DNA of 14,471 bases. Source: JAEUPI01 sp035499355. GTDB lineage: Bacteria > Pseudomonadota > Gammaproteobacteria > Burkholderiales > Burkholderiaceae_C. The stretch covers positions 1 to 14,471 of the forward strand of contig DATJYZ010000287.1 in assembly GCA_035499355.1 (NCBI GenBank). Direction: 5' to 3'. Shown piece after piece: positions 1 through 7,857 of the stretch. Below the pieces are notes generated by a model. It was not told where the DNA came from. It saw only the letters and a list, made by a program, of their open reading frames with translations, and searched no databases. Both the position numbers and the translations under genes were made by a program. How positions within the stretch are numbered: the stretch's first letter is position 1; every line of letters starts with the position of its first letter.

Positions 1-2
1 GC

Positions 3-917
3 GGCCCGACCTACACGCTGAAGGCGGTGACCGGCGGCCTGCGCGCGATCCACCTGCACGACGCGCCGTTCATGACGCCGGTGCCCGAGATGTTCGACTA
101 CCCCGCACGCATCAAGATGATGGACACGGTGGGCATCGACGTCTCGGTGCTGTCGCTGTCGTGCCCCAACGTCTACTGGGGCGCGCCGGAGGTCAGCCTG
201 AAGGCGGCTCAGGTGATGAACGACGACATGGCCGCCGCGCGCGGCCGCCACCACGGGCGCATCGAATACCTGGCGTCGCTGCCGTGGCAGCACGCCGAGC
301 TCGCGCTGGCCGAGCTGAAGCGCGCGACCGCGCGCGGTGCCTGCGGCGTGATGGTGCTGGCCAACATCGACGGCCAGCCGCTCACCGCGCCGCGCTTCGC
401 GCCGGTGTGGCAGGCGATCGACGACCTCGCGCTGCCGGTGCTGATCCACCCCACGGCACCGCCGGGCGTGCAGGCGATGCAGATGCACGAGTTCCAGCTC
501 ACGGCGTCGATCGGCTTCACCTTCGACACCACGCTGGCGGTCGGCCGCATGCTCTACGACGGCTTCTTCGAGCGCTACACGAAGCTGAAGATCATCGCGT
601 CGCACGGCGCCGGCGCGCTGCCGTACCTGATCGGCCGCCTCGACCAGTGCTTTCGCCACATCCCTGCGTGCCGCACCAGGACGCAGAGCACGCCGTCGAG
701 CTTCATGGGCCGCGTGTTCGCCGACAGCGTGGTGTTCACGCAGCAGGCGCTCGACCTCTGCCTCGAGACGTTCGGCGACGACCAGGTGCTGTTCGGCTCG
801 GACTACCCCCACACCATCGGCGACCCGGTGGGCTGCCTGGCCAAGGTGAACTCGCTGCTCGGCGCCCGGCGCGAGAAGGTGCGCGGCGGCAACGCGCAGC
901 GCATCTTCGCGTTCTGA
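3..917 (+). CDS. Amidohydrolase family 2 (ACMSD-like) metal-dependent hydrolase/decarboxylase, 5'-truncated
   Basis: The reading frame is open to the left edge (GPTYTLK precedes the first possible GTG at 27), so the start and the N-terminal metal-binding HxH segment lie outside the window; 304 residues are visible. Family marks are IHPTAPPG in the middle, SHGAGALPYLIGRLD, and FGSDYPHTIGDP near the C-terminus, where the His residues and the Asp are the expected metal or catalytic ligands of the TIM-barrel amidohydrolase-2 family. The end, GGNAQRIFAF, is the usual family terminus. Relatives are cytoplasmic enzymes such as 2-amino-3-carboxymuconate-6-semialdehyde decarboxylase and aromatic-acid decarboxylases or hydrolases in ring-degradation pathways. 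The exact substrate cannot be read. It lies 31 bp upstream of a Bug-type binding-protein gene in the same direction, which suggests a shared catabolic operon. Confidence 0.88.
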   Translation, partial: GPTYTLKAVTGGLRAIHLHDAPFMTPVPEMFDYPARIKMMDTVGIDVSVLSLSCPNVYWGAPEVSLKAAQVMNDDMAAARGRHHGRIEYLASLPWQHAELALAELKRATARGACGVMVLANIDGQPLTAPRFAPVWQAIDDLALPVLIHPTAPPGVQAMQMHEFQLTASIGFTFDTTLAVGRMLYDGFFERYTKLKIIASHGAGALPYLIGRLDQCFRHIPACRTRTQSTPSSFMGRVFADSVVFTQQALDLCLETFGDDQVLFGSDYPHTIGDPVGCLAKVNSLLGARREKVRGGNAQRIFAF

Positions 918-948
918 CGCCCACGATCAATACGACGAGGAGATCTCG

Positions 949-1905
949 ATGAATCGCCGCTCGTTCACCCTTGCGACGGCCGCGCTGTCGATCGCCGGGC
1001 CCGCGCTCGCCCAGGACAAGCCGCCGATGCGCGTGCTGGTGGGCTTTCCGGCGGGCGGCTCGGCCGACATCGTGGCGCGCCTGCTGGCCGACAAGATGCG
1101 CGTCACGCTCGGCCAGCCGGTGGTGGTCGACAACAAGCCCGGCGCGGCCGGGCGCGTCGCGCTCGGCGAGGTCAAGCGCGCCGCCACCGACGGGCAGACG
1201 CTGGTGCTCGCGCCCAGCGGTGCGCTGGTGGTGCTGCCGTGGCTATACAAGAACCTCGGCTATGACCCGGTGCGCGACTTCACGCCGATCGCACGCGCGG
1301 TGACCTTCGACTTCGCGATCACCGCCGGCCCCGCCGCGCCCAACGGCGACCTGAAGACGATCCTCGCCTGGATGAAGGACAACCCGGGCAAGGCCAACTA
1401 TGCGACGCCGGGCGCCGGCACGGTGCCGCACTTCACCGGCGTGCTGCTCAGCCAGGCCTCGGGCATCGCGATGACGCACGTCGCGTACAAGGGCGGCGCG
1501 CCGGCCGCCAACGACCTGCTCGGCGGCCAGATCCCGTTGATGATCGACACGCCGCTGGAGACGATCGAGCAACACCGTGCCGGTAAGCTGCGCATCGTCG
1601 CGGTCACCGGCGAGACGCGCACCAAGTCGCTGCCCGAGGTGCCGACGCTGAAGGAGCAAGGCATCGCCATGGCCGCCGACGCCTTCTTCGGCCTCTACGG
1701 GCCGGCGGGCATGGCGTCCGAGCTCACCGCGCGCGTCAGCCGCGCGGTGGCCGACGCGCTGCGCCAGAGCGACGTCACCGAGCGCATCTTCTCGCTCGGC
1801 CTGGCACCCGCGTACGGCAACGGGGACGAGCTCGCCGCCACGCAGGCCGCCCATCTGAAGCGCTGGGAAGGGCCGATCAAGGCGTCGGGGTTCACCGCGG
1901 AGTGA
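949..1905 (+). CDS. Tripartite tricarboxylate transporter substrate-binding protein (Bug/TctC family)
   Basis: 318 residues, the normal length for the Bug family. An ATG with GAGGAG at 937-942 (6-nt spacing) fixes the start. The N-terminus MNRRSFTLATAAL is a signal peptide with an RRSF pair resembling a Tat motif, followed by a cleavage site after residue 21 (PALA|QD). The family ligand loop is GFPAGGSADIVAR at residues 32-44, with Asp40 as the expected contact for the carboxylate ligand, and VDNKPGAAG follows. The protein should be periplasmic and bind a carboxylic acid or related small molecule. Betaproteobacteria carry many such genes, often without adjacent tctA/tctB, and none is seen here. 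Its position behind an amidohydrolase gene suggests capture of the substrate of that pathway. The ligand is unknown. Confidence 0.93.
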   Translation: MNRRSFTLATAALSIAGPALAQDKPPMRVLVGFPAGGSADIVARLLADKMRVTLGQPVVVDNKPGAAGRVALGEVKRAATDGQTLVLAPSGALVVLPWLYKNLGYDPVRDFTPIARAVTFDFAITAGPAAPNGDLKTILAWMKDNPGKANYATPGAGTVPHFTGVLLSQASGIAMTHVAYKGGAPAANDLLGGQIPLMIDTPLETIEQHRAGKLRIVAVTGETRTKSLPEVPTLKEQGIAMAADAFFGLYGPAGMASELTARVSRAVADALRQSDVTERIFSLGLAPAYGNGDELAATQAAHLKRWEGPIKASGFTAE

Positions 1906-2107
1906 TCCCCCGCAGGGCCGCTCATGCTCGCGGTAGCCGCGACGGCGCTGCTGGCCGGGCTGCTCACGCTCGAGTGTGGTGATCGGCACGCTCGCCGGGA
2001 CGTGGCTGTCCGGCCGTCTGTCCAGTCGACAACTGACCCTCAGCGTCGCGGTGGCGCTGCTGGGTGTCGGCGCCCGTTATGCCTACGCGACCCTGGCGCG
2101 CGCGTGA
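1906..2107 (+). pseudogene. Membrane-protein C-terminal remnant with an internal frameshift (possibly TauE/SafE-like)
   Basis: Directly after the tctC stop the same frame stays open and gives a hydrophobic stretch (MLAVAATALLAGLLTL from ATG 1924). From about 1976 the coherent reading moves to the next frame: VVIGTLAGTWLSGRL, then SVAVALLGVGARYAYATLARA and a TGA at 2105-2107. Dropping one base near 1972 joins the two as ...LAGLLTLSVVIGT..., about 60 residues with two to three helices. The IGTLAGTWLSGRL pattern resembles the last part of TauE/SafE permeases, but that is pattern recall, not a search. The most likely reading is a decayed gene end left by a deletion. An assembly error in a small intact membrane protein is also possible. 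No ribosome-binding site is evident. Confidence 0.4.
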
Positions 2108-2120
2108 CGCGCAGCGAGCG

Positions 2121-2142
2121 TCGCGCGCCTCGCGGCGCGCGA
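2121..2142. terminator. Candidate hairpin terminator in convergent spacer
   Basis: A perfect 9-bp stem (TCGCGCGCC / GGCGCGCGA) closes a 4-nt loop. It sits between the end of the plus-strand remnant (2107) and the stop of the minus-strand gene (2144), where a bidirectional terminator would be expected. No T-tract follows on either strand, so intrinsic termination is uncertain. Confidence 0.35.
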
Positions 2143-2143
2143 G

Positions 2144-2992
2144 CTATGCGAGTTCGATCATCACCGGCTGATGATCCGACGCGCGCGTGTGCTCGTCGGC
2201 CTCGATGCGGCGCAGGTGCTGCCCGAGCCCGCCGCTGACGAACACGAAGTCGAACGCCGCTGCGCGGTCGCCGTAGGTGTGGTCGAAGACGCGGAACGTC
2301 GGCGCGCGCGGCGTGCGCGGCGTGCGCGCGTGCACCAGCGGCCAGGCATCGCGCAGCGTGTGTGCACCAACGGGCGACTGGATCGCGGCGATCGCCGGGT
2401 CGCCCGCCTCGGCGTTGAAGTCGCCGCACAGCACCGCGTGCGAGGTGTGCACCTTGGCCTGGAACGGGCCTTCGTCGCTCGGCCGCGGCGGCGCTGCGGC
2501 GAGCTCGCAGGCCTCCTCGTGCAGGGCATGCAGCGCGCGCGCCTGCGCGAGACGCTGCGGCGCCGAGTAGTACTCGAGGTGCGTGGTCATCACGCGCACG
2601 TCGCCGAGCTCCGGCGTGCGCACCGTCACCACCGTGCACATGCGCGGCATCGATTCGACGCTCGGGTCGGCCGGCCATGGCAGCGCATGGTGCTGCACGC
2701 GCGCCACCGGCAGCCGCGTGGCCACCAGATTGCCGAAGCGCTGGCGCCGGCCATCGGGGGTGAACTCGTCGACCGCGGCGCCGTAGAAGCACCCGAAGCC
2801 CGGCAGCAGCGCGGCGAGCTGCGCCGGCTGGTCGCCGGGCGTGCCGCGCAGCGCGTCGAATCCCTGCGACACCTCCTGCAGGCACAGCACGTCGAAGTCG
2901 GCCAGCGCGCGCGCGTCCTCGACGATGCGCCGCGGGCTCACGACGCCATCGAGGCCGCAGCACCATTGGGTGTTCCAGGTGACGAGCTTCAT
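2144..2992 (-). CDS. Endonuclease/exonuclease/phosphatase (EEP) family protein
   Basis: 282 residues from the ATG at 2992, preceded by GGAG about 6 nt upstream. The frame continues upstream to 3199, but that extension reads as Arg/Gly-rich non-family sequence, while the chosen start gives the canonical MKLVTWNTQW opening. EEP motifs in order: Asn7 (TWNTQ), Glu40 (CLQEV), His138 (TTHLEYY), GDFN with Asp191/Asn193, Asp248 (FDFVF) and SDH at 272-274, so the full Mg2+-dependent catalytic set is present. No signal peptide or membrane segment is visible, so it should be cytoplasmic. The family covers exonuclease III-like nucleases, phosphodiesterases and phosphatases, and the substrate cannot be assigned. 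It stands alone, divergent from the thioredoxin/ccdA pair. Confidence 0.87.
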   Translation of the reverse strand: MKLVTWNTQWCCGLDGVVSPRRIVEDARALADFDVLCLQEVSQGFDALRGTPGDQPAQLAALLPGFGCFYGAAVDEFTPDGRRQRFGNLVATRLPVARVQHHALPWPADPSVESMPRMCTVVTVRTPELGDVRVMTTHLEYYSAPQRLAQARALHALHEEACELAAAPPRPSDEGPFQAKVHTSHAVLCGDFNAEAGDPAIAAIQSPVGAHTLRDAWPLVHARTPRTPRAPTFRVFDHTYGDRAAAFDFVFVSGGLGQHLRRIEADEHTRASDHQPVMIELA

Positions 2993-3038
2993 CGCGGGGC
3001 TCCGTGCGCCGCCACCGCATTCGCGCCGGCCGCGGCCC

Positions 3039-3055
3039 GGTGCGATGATCGCACC
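3039..3055. promoter_or_regulatory. Perfect 17-bp dyad in divergent spacer (candidate operator)
   Basis: GGTGCGAT-G-ATCGCACC is a perfect inverted repeat with 8-bp arms and a single central base, lying in the 224-bp spacer between two divergent genes (EEP gene start 2992, thioredoxin gene start 3217). The size and symmetry suit a dimeric repressor or activator site. It is 47 bp upstream of the EEP gene start. A transcript hairpin is unlikely with a one-base loop. No flanking -10/-35 elements could be assigned with confidence. Confidence 0.35.
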
Positions 3056-3216
3056 ATGCCCAGCTTCGATGTGCGGCTGTCCGGCAACGGCGGCGACACG
3101 CCGTTCGCACACCGGATCGGTGCCCGTTGTAAGGTCGAGGCTCGAAATGCGACTCAGCGCCACGAACCCACCGCGCGCGGAGCCGGCGCTGGCGCGCAAC
3201 CGCGAAGAGGACCTTG

Positions 3217-3603
3217 ATGCGAAGCCTGCTGCGATCGTTGCTTTCGTGGTGCCTGCTGTCGTGGCTGGCGTTCGGCGCGCAGGCGGGGTCGGTGCCGTTC
3301 CAGCAGGCCGCGTTCGACAAGGCGGTGGCCGCCGGCGGCCCGGTGGTGGTGTACCTGCACGCCGACTGGTGCCCCACCTGCAAGCAGCAGACGCCGATCG
3401 TCGCGCAGCTGCTGGCCGAGCCGCGGATGAAGAGCCTGCAGCTGTTCGTCGCCGACTTCGACACCGAGACCGCGCTGAAGAAGGCGCTGCGCGTGTCGAA
3501 CCAGAGCACGTTCGTGGTCTTCAAGGGCGGCAAGGAGGTCGCGCGCTCGACCGGAGAGACCAGCCGCGACGCTATCGAGGCCACGTTCGCCAAGGCGCTC
3601 TGA
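3217..3603 (+). CDS. Exported thioredoxin-family protein
   Basis: 128 residues. The ATG at 3217 is preferred over the in-frame TTG at 3214 because AGAGGA at 3206-3211 is better spaced from it. Residues 1-23 form a signal peptide (basic MRSLLRS, hydrophobic LLSWCLLSWLAF, AQA cleavage). The thioredoxin active site is WCPTC at 51-55 after a beta strand VVVYLHAD. The strand that usually starts with the cis-proline reads NQSTFVVFKGGKEV, with Ser97 where most thioredoxins have Pro. A single-domain periplasmic thiol oxidoreductase is the likely product. The CcdA-type transporter gene starts 22 bp downstream, so the pair probably passes reductant from the cytoplasm to periplasmic targets such as cytochrome c maturation factors or damaged thiols. 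Confidence 0.88.
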   Translation: MRSLLRSLLSWCLLSWLAFGAQAGSVPFQQAAFDKAVAAGGPVVVYLHADWCPTCKQQTPIVAQLLAEPRMKSLQLFVADFDTETALKKALRVSNQSTFVVFKGGKEVARSTGETSRDAIEATFAKAL

Positions 3604-3625
3604 GCGCAGGCGCGCATGCGCTGAC

Positions 3626-4354
3626 GTGGAGTTCGGCCCCGCCACGTTCGCGCTCGGCTACCTCGCCGGGCTGCTGTCGACGCTGTCGCCGTGCGTGCTG
3701 CCGCTGCTGCCGATCCTGCTGGCCAGCGCGGTGGGCGCGCACCGCCACGGCCCCGTTGCGCTGGCGCTCGGCCTCGCGCTGTCGTTCTCGCTGGTCGGCC
3801 TCTTCCTGGCCACGCTCGGCGCCTCGCTCGGGCTCGAGGCCTCGACGTTCCGCGCGCGGGCGGCGGTGATCCTGATCGCCTTCGCGGCCGTGCTGCTGTC
3901 GACGCGGCTGCAGCAGCGCTTCGCGCTGGCCACCGCGGGCCTGAGCGGCGCCGGCGACAGCCTGCTCGCGCGCGTCCGGCTCGACGGCCTGGCGGGCCAG
4001 CTCGTGATCGGTCTGGTGCTCGGCATCGTCTGGAGCCCGTGCGTCGGGCCGACGCTCGGCGCCGCCACCACGCTGGCGTCGCAGGGGCGAGACCTGACGC
4101 AGATCGCGCTGCTGATGCTGCTGTTCGGCTTCGGTGCCGCCACGCCGCTGGTGGTGCTGGGCTCGTTGTCGCGGGCCACCGTGCAGCGGCTGCGCGGCCG
4201 GCTGCTGGCCGCCGGCAAGGGCGGCAAGGTGGTGCTCGGGGTGCTGCTGCTGGCGGTGGGTGTGGCCATCCTCACCGGCTGGGACAAGCGCTTCGAGGCC
4301 TGGGCGGTCGACGTCTCGCCGGCGTGGCTGACCGAGCTGACGACGCGCTACTGA
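3626..4354 (+). CDS. CcdA/DsbD-beta-like cytochrome c biogenesis membrane protein
   Basis: 242 residues, typical of CcdA. The start is GTG at 3626; an ATG at 3616 is out of frame and the ribosome-binding site is weak (GCAGG about 15 nt upstream), so expression may depend on coupling to the preceding thioredoxin gene. Two family signatures each carry the redox cysteine in a Ser-Pro-Cys turn: LSPCVLPLLP (Cys23) and WSPCVGPTLG (Cys139). About six hydrophobic segments are visible (roughly residues 7-33, 43-68, 77-92, 124-145, 158-180 and 201-217). The family moves electrons from cytoplasmic thioredoxin across the inner membrane to periplasmic thioredoxin-like partners. The upstream gene is the obvious partner, giving a two-gene equivalent of DsbD beta and gamma domains. 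Confidence 0.9.
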   Translation: MEFGPATFALGYLAGLLSTLSPCVLPLLPILLASAVGAHRHGPVALALGLALSFSLVGLFLATLGASLGLEASTFRARAAVILIAFAAVLLSTRLQQRFALATAGLSGAGDSLLARVRLDGLAGQLVIGLVLGIVWSPCVGPTLGAATTLASQGRDLTQIALLMLLFGFGAATPLVVLGSLSRATVQRLRGRLLAAGKGGKVVLGVLLLAVGVAILTGWDKRFEAWAVDVSPAWLTELTTRY

Positions 4355-4399
4355 TCGTCCATCGAGCATGGCTCGGCGGCGCCGCGGCGCGCCCCGGGC
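4355..4399. other. Convergent spacer with short GC-rich hairpins
   Basis: The 45-bp gap between the ccdA-like stop and the kdpE stop holds CGAGC-ATG-GCTCG (4363-4375) and a 12-bp palindrome GCGCCGCGGCGC (4379-4390). Either could help end transcription from both sides, but no T-tract follows, so a terminator is not called firmly. Confidence 0.3.
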
Positions 4400-5092
4400 T
4401 CACGGCACGAAACGATAGCCGATGCCGGTTTCGGTCAGCAGGTGGCGCGGCTGCGCCGGGTCGCGCTCGATCTTCTTGCGCAGCTGCGCCATGTAGACGC
4501 GCAGGTAGTGCGAGTCCCCGGCGTGTCCGGGTCCCCACACCGCCTGCAGCAACTGGCGATGCGTCAGCACGCAATCGGGGTGGGCCGCGAGGTGCGTCAG
4601 CAGGCGGTACTCGATCGGCGTCACGTGCAGGTTCTCGCCGGCACGCTCGACGGTGCGCCGTGCCAGGTCGACCGTCACGTCGCCGAACTCGACGACGCTG
4701 GCGCCGCTGCCGGGCAGCGTCGCGCTGCGCCGCAGGTGCGCGCGCACGCGCGCCAGCAACTCGCCGGTCGCGAACGGCTTGATCAGGTAGTCGTCGGCGC
4801 CGGCGTCGAGCGCCTCGATCTTGTCGGCCTCGTCGCTGCGCGCCGACAGCACGAGGATCGGGATGTTCGACCAGCCCCGCAGTTCGCGGATCAGGTCGAC
4901 GCCGTCGCCGTCGGGCAGCCCGAGGTCGAGCACCAGCAGGTCGGGCCGCCGCGTGCCGGCCTCGATCAGCCCGCGCTGCAGCGAGTCGGCCTGGTAAACC
5001 TCGAAGCCCTCGCGCTCGAGCGACTGGCTGACGAAGCGACGGATCTCGGCCTCGTCCTCGACCACCAGGACGCGCGGCACCGGCTCGGTCAT
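4400..5092 (-). CDS. kdpE: KdpE, potassium-responsive OmpR-family response regulator
   Basis: 230 residues. The ATG at 5092 begins the receiver domain directly (MTEPVPRVLVVEDEAEIRRF); the open frame upstream to 5302 is the overlap with kdpD and has no domain. Receiver residues: acidic pocket Glu12/Asp13, phospho-acceptor Asp56 in VLDLGLPDGDG, Ser83 and Lys105 (LIKPF). The C-terminal winged helix spans about 133-230 (VTPIEYRLLTHL, VLTHRQLL, YLRVYMAQLRKKIE, ETGIGYRF). KdpE is phosphorylated by KdpD and activates kdpFABC under K+ limitation. It is the last gene of the cluster, 37 bp after the kdpD stop. Its ribosome-binding site is weak (G-run about 5 nt upstream), fitting translation behind kdpD. 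Confidence 0.95.
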   Translation of the reverse strand: MTEPVPRVLVVEDEAEIRRFVSQSLEREGFEVYQADSLQRGLIEAGTRRPDLLVLDLGLPDGDGVDLIRELRGWSNIPILVLSARSDEADKIEALDAGADDYLIKPFATGELLARVRAHLRRSATLPGSGASVVEFGDVTVDLARRTVERAGENLHVTPIEYRLLTHLAAHPDCVLTHRQLLQAVWGPGHAGDSHYLRVYMAQLRKKIERDPAQPRHLLTETGIGYRFVP

Positions 5093-5129
5093 CGTGCCCC
5101 CGCGGCGCTGCGCTTCCCGGCCGCGGCAC

Positions 5130-7835
5130 TCACGACACCGCTCCCGGCGCGCCTTCGCGCTCGAGCACGTCCACCGACGGCGGCTCGCCGCGCGGCAGAT
5201 CGATCGTGAAGCGGGCGCCGCCGCCGGGGCGCGTCTGCCCGCTAATCGTGCCGCCGTGCGCCTCGACGATCGCGCGGCAGATCGCCAGCCCGAGGCCGAC
5301 ACCCGGCGTGGCGCTCTCCTTCTTGCCGCGCTCGAACATCTCGAAGATGGCCTGCTCGCGGTGCGGCGGCAGGCCGGGGCCGTGGTCGTCGACCGTGATG
5401 CGGATGCGCTCGCCGGTCACGCCGGCGCCGATCTCGATCGGCGTTCCCGGCGGGGTGTACTTCTCGGCGTTCTCCAGCAGATTGCACAACACGCGTTCGA
5501 ACAGCGCCGGGTCGACGTGCAGCAGCGGCAGATCGGCGGGCAGCGACACGCGCACGCGCGCAGCGTCGAGCGTGCCGGCCATCGCGCGCAGCGCACCGCC
5601 CACGGCTTCTTCCAGCGGCACCCACTGCCGGCTCAGCTGCACCTGGCCCGATTGCAGGCGCGCCATGTCGAGCAGGTTGTTGACCTGCGAGTTCATGCGC
5701 AGCGCCGCCTCGCGGATCGAGCGGGCGAGCTCGCCCTGCCGTGTGTCGCCGGGGCCCAGGGCCAGCGAATCGGCCATGCCCACCAGCGCCGCCAGCGGCG
5801 TGCGCAGGTCGTGCGAGATCGCGGCCAGCAGCGAATTGCGCAGCCGCTCTGACTCCATCTGCACGGTGCTGCTCTGCGCCACGTTGACGTAGTGGATGCG
5901 CTCGAGCGACAGCGCGACCAGCGACGCGCACGTATCGAGCAGCCGCCGCTGCTCGGGGCCGGCCAAGCGCGCCGGCACGCGCGGCTCGATCGCCAGCACG
6001 CCGCGCATGCGCATCGGCGCCTTCAGCGGCAGGTACAGGATCGGTGCGGCGGGCAGCGTGTGCGTGGCGTGGCCGGCCGCCTCGGCGTGATCGAACGCCC
6101 ATTGCGCGATCGCCACGTCGATGCCCGCCGGCAGCAGCGGCGACGGCGACGGCTGGGTCAGGCGATCGTGCAGGTCGGCCACCAGCAGCGCAGCGCGCGC
6201 GTCGAACTCCGACTGCAGGAAGCGGCTCGCCAGCTCGGCCACCTGCTCCACCATCAGCGCACCGGACAGCTCACGCGACATCTGGTAGAGCGCGCTCATG
6301 CGGTGCTCGCGCAACGTCGCCACCCGCGCCTGCCACTTCAGCACCGCGGTCAGCTGCCCGATCACCAGCGCCACCGCCAGCATCACGCCGAAGGTCAGCA
6401 GGTATTGCACGTCCGACACGCTGAACGAAAAGCGCGGCGGCACGTACAGGAAGTCGAACGCCGCGACGCTGAGGAAGGCCGCCAGCACCGACGGCCCGCG
6501 GCCGTAGCGGGCGGCCACGACCACCACCGCGAGCAGGAACACCATCACGATGTTGGCGAGCTCGAACACCGGCGTCAGTGGCCAGGCGGCCAGCGCCGCC
6601 ACGGCACAGACGAGCGCGCTCATCGCGTAGGGTTGCCACCGCGCCGGCTTGGCTGCCGACGCGTCGTCGCTGGCCGCACGCGCGCCGCGCGGCTCGCGCG
6701 CCGGCAGCGCGATCTGCATCACGTCGAGATCCTTGCCCAGTGCTCCGACCGCATTGACCAGCGTGCGCCGCCACGGCCGCGGCCAGCGGCCGGTGTCGCG
6801 GCCGAGCACGACGCGCGACAGGTTGTGCTCGTGCGCGTACTTGACGATCGCCGCGGGCAGCGAGTCGCCGGTCAACGTCGCCGTCTCGGCGCCGGCGTCG
6901 GCCGCCAGCTTGAGCGTGCGCAGCGCGCGCTGCCGCGCGGCATCGGGCAAGCGCTGCAGCCGCGGCGTTTCGACGTAGACGCAGTGCCACGGCACGTCGA
7001 GCTGCGCCGCCAGCCGCGCGGTGGCGCGCACCAGCTTGTCGGAGCGCTCGTCGGGGCCGATGCACAACAGCAGCGCCTCGCGCGTCTGCCACACCGGCGC
7101 CACCGCCTGCGTGCGACGGTATTGCAGCACGTCCTCGTCGACGCGGTCGGCGGTGCGGCGCAAGGCCAGCTCGCGCAGCGCGATCAGGTTGCCCTTGCGG
7201 AAGAAGTTGCGCACCGCGGTGGCGGCCTGCTGCGGCAGGTAGACCTTGCCTTCCTTCAGTCGCTGCAGCAGGTCGTCGGGCGCGACGTCGACGATCACCA
7301 CCTCGTCGGCCTCGTCGAACACGCGATCGGGCACCGTCTCCCAGACGCGGATGCCGGTGATGCCGCTGACCACGTCGTTCAGCGTCTCCAGGTGCTGCAC
7401 GTTGACGGTCGACCAGACGTCGATGCCGGCGTCGAGCAGCTCCTCGACGTCCTGCCAGCGCTTGGGGTGGCGCGACCCCTGCACGTTGGAGTGCGCGAGC
7501 TCGTCGACCAGCATCAGCTGCGGCTTGCGCTTGAGCGCGGCATCGAGGTCGAATTCCTTCAGCACGCGCTCGCGATAGCTCACCGCCTTCAGCGGCAGCA
7601 GCTCGAACCCGGCCAGCAGCGCCTGCGTCTCGCTGCGGCCGTGGGTCTCGACGATGCCGACCACCACGTCGACGCCTTGCACCGACAGCGCGCGCGCCGA
7701 CGACAGCATCGCGTAGGTCTTGCCCACACCGGCCGACGCGCCGAAGAAGATCTTGAGCTTGCCGCGCCGGGCCTGCGCCTCCTCCTGCTGCAGCCGGTTG
7801 AGCAGTTGATCGGGATCGGGGCGCTGGTCGGTCAT
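5130..7835 (-). CDS. kdpD: KdpD, osmosensitive K+ channel sensor histidine kinase
   Basis: 901 residues, close to the length of E. coli KdpD. Domains in order: N-terminal KdpD sensor domain (about 24-235) with Walker A GASAGVGKT at 32-40 and Walker B-like LMLVDELAHSN at 107-117; a universal-stress-protein-like domain (about 250-376); four transmembrane helices (about 405-420, 428-443, 449-465, 478-495); a GAF-like linker; HisKA with the phospho-accepting His675 in SHDLRTPLAAL; and HATPase with N-box NLLENAEKYTP (Asn789), G1 DDHGPGLP and G2 GVGLGLAI. All catalytic boxes look intact. It senses K+ availability and osmotic state at the inner membrane and phosphorylates or dephosphorylates KdpE. 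It starts 22 bp after the corA stop, with only a weak AGG upstream, so it is probably read on the same message. Confidence 0.97.
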   Translation of the reverse strand: MTDQRPDPDQLLNRLQQEEAQARRGKLKIFFGASAGVGKTYAMLSSARALSVQGVDVVVGIVETHGRSETQALLAGFELLPLKAVSYRERVLKEFDLDAALKRKPQLMLVDELAHSNVQGSRHPKRWQDVEELLDAGIDVWSTVNVQHLETLNDVVSGITGIRVWETVPDRVFDEADEVVIVDVAPDDLLQRLKEGKVYLPQQAATAVRNFFRKGNLIALRELALRRTADRVDEDVLQYRRTQAVAPVWQTREALLLCIGPDERSDKLVRATARLAAQLDVPWHCVYVETPRLQRLPDAARQRALRTLKLAADAGAETATLTGDSLPAAIVKYAHEHNLSRVVLGRDTGRWPRPWRRTLVNAVGALGKDLDVMQIALPAREPRGARAASDDASAAKPARWQPYAMSALVCAVAALAAWPLTPVFELANIVMVFLLAVVVVAARYGRGPSVLAAFLSVAAFDFLYVPPRFSFSVSDVQYLLTFGVMLAVALVIGQLTAVLKWQARVATLREHRMSALYQMSRELSGALMVEQVAELASRFLQSEFDARAALLVADLHDRLTQPSPSPLLPAGIDVAIAQWAFDHAEAAGHATHTLPAAPILYLPLKAPMRMRGVLAIEPRVPARLAGPEQRRLLDTCASLVALSLERIHYVNVAQSSTVQMESERLRNSLLAAISHDLRTPLAALVGMADSLALGPGDTRQGELARSIREAALRMNSQVNNLLDMARLQSGQVQLSRQWVPLEEAVGGALRAMAGTLDAARVRVSLPADLPLLHVDPALFERVLCNLLENAEKYTPPGTPIEIGAGVTGERIRITVDDHGPGLPPHREQAIFEMFERGKKESATPGVGLGLAICRAIVEAHGGTISGQTRPGGGARFTIDLPRGEPPSVDVLEREGAPGAVS

Positions 7836-7857
7836 CGCACGCCTGCAATCACGGCCG

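Noticed and set aside
2993..3199. N-terminal extension of the EEP-family protein
   Set aside because: The extra 69 residues have no family character, whereas ATG 2992 gives the canonical motif at the N-terminus and has a GGAG in place.
3056..3217. 54-codon ORF starting at ATG 3056 directly after the dyad and overlapping the thioredoxin start (TGATG)
   Set aside because: No ribosome-binding site, no recognisable motif, and the second half is Arg/Gly/Ala-rich like non-coding GC-rich sequence. Coupled translation is possible but not supported.
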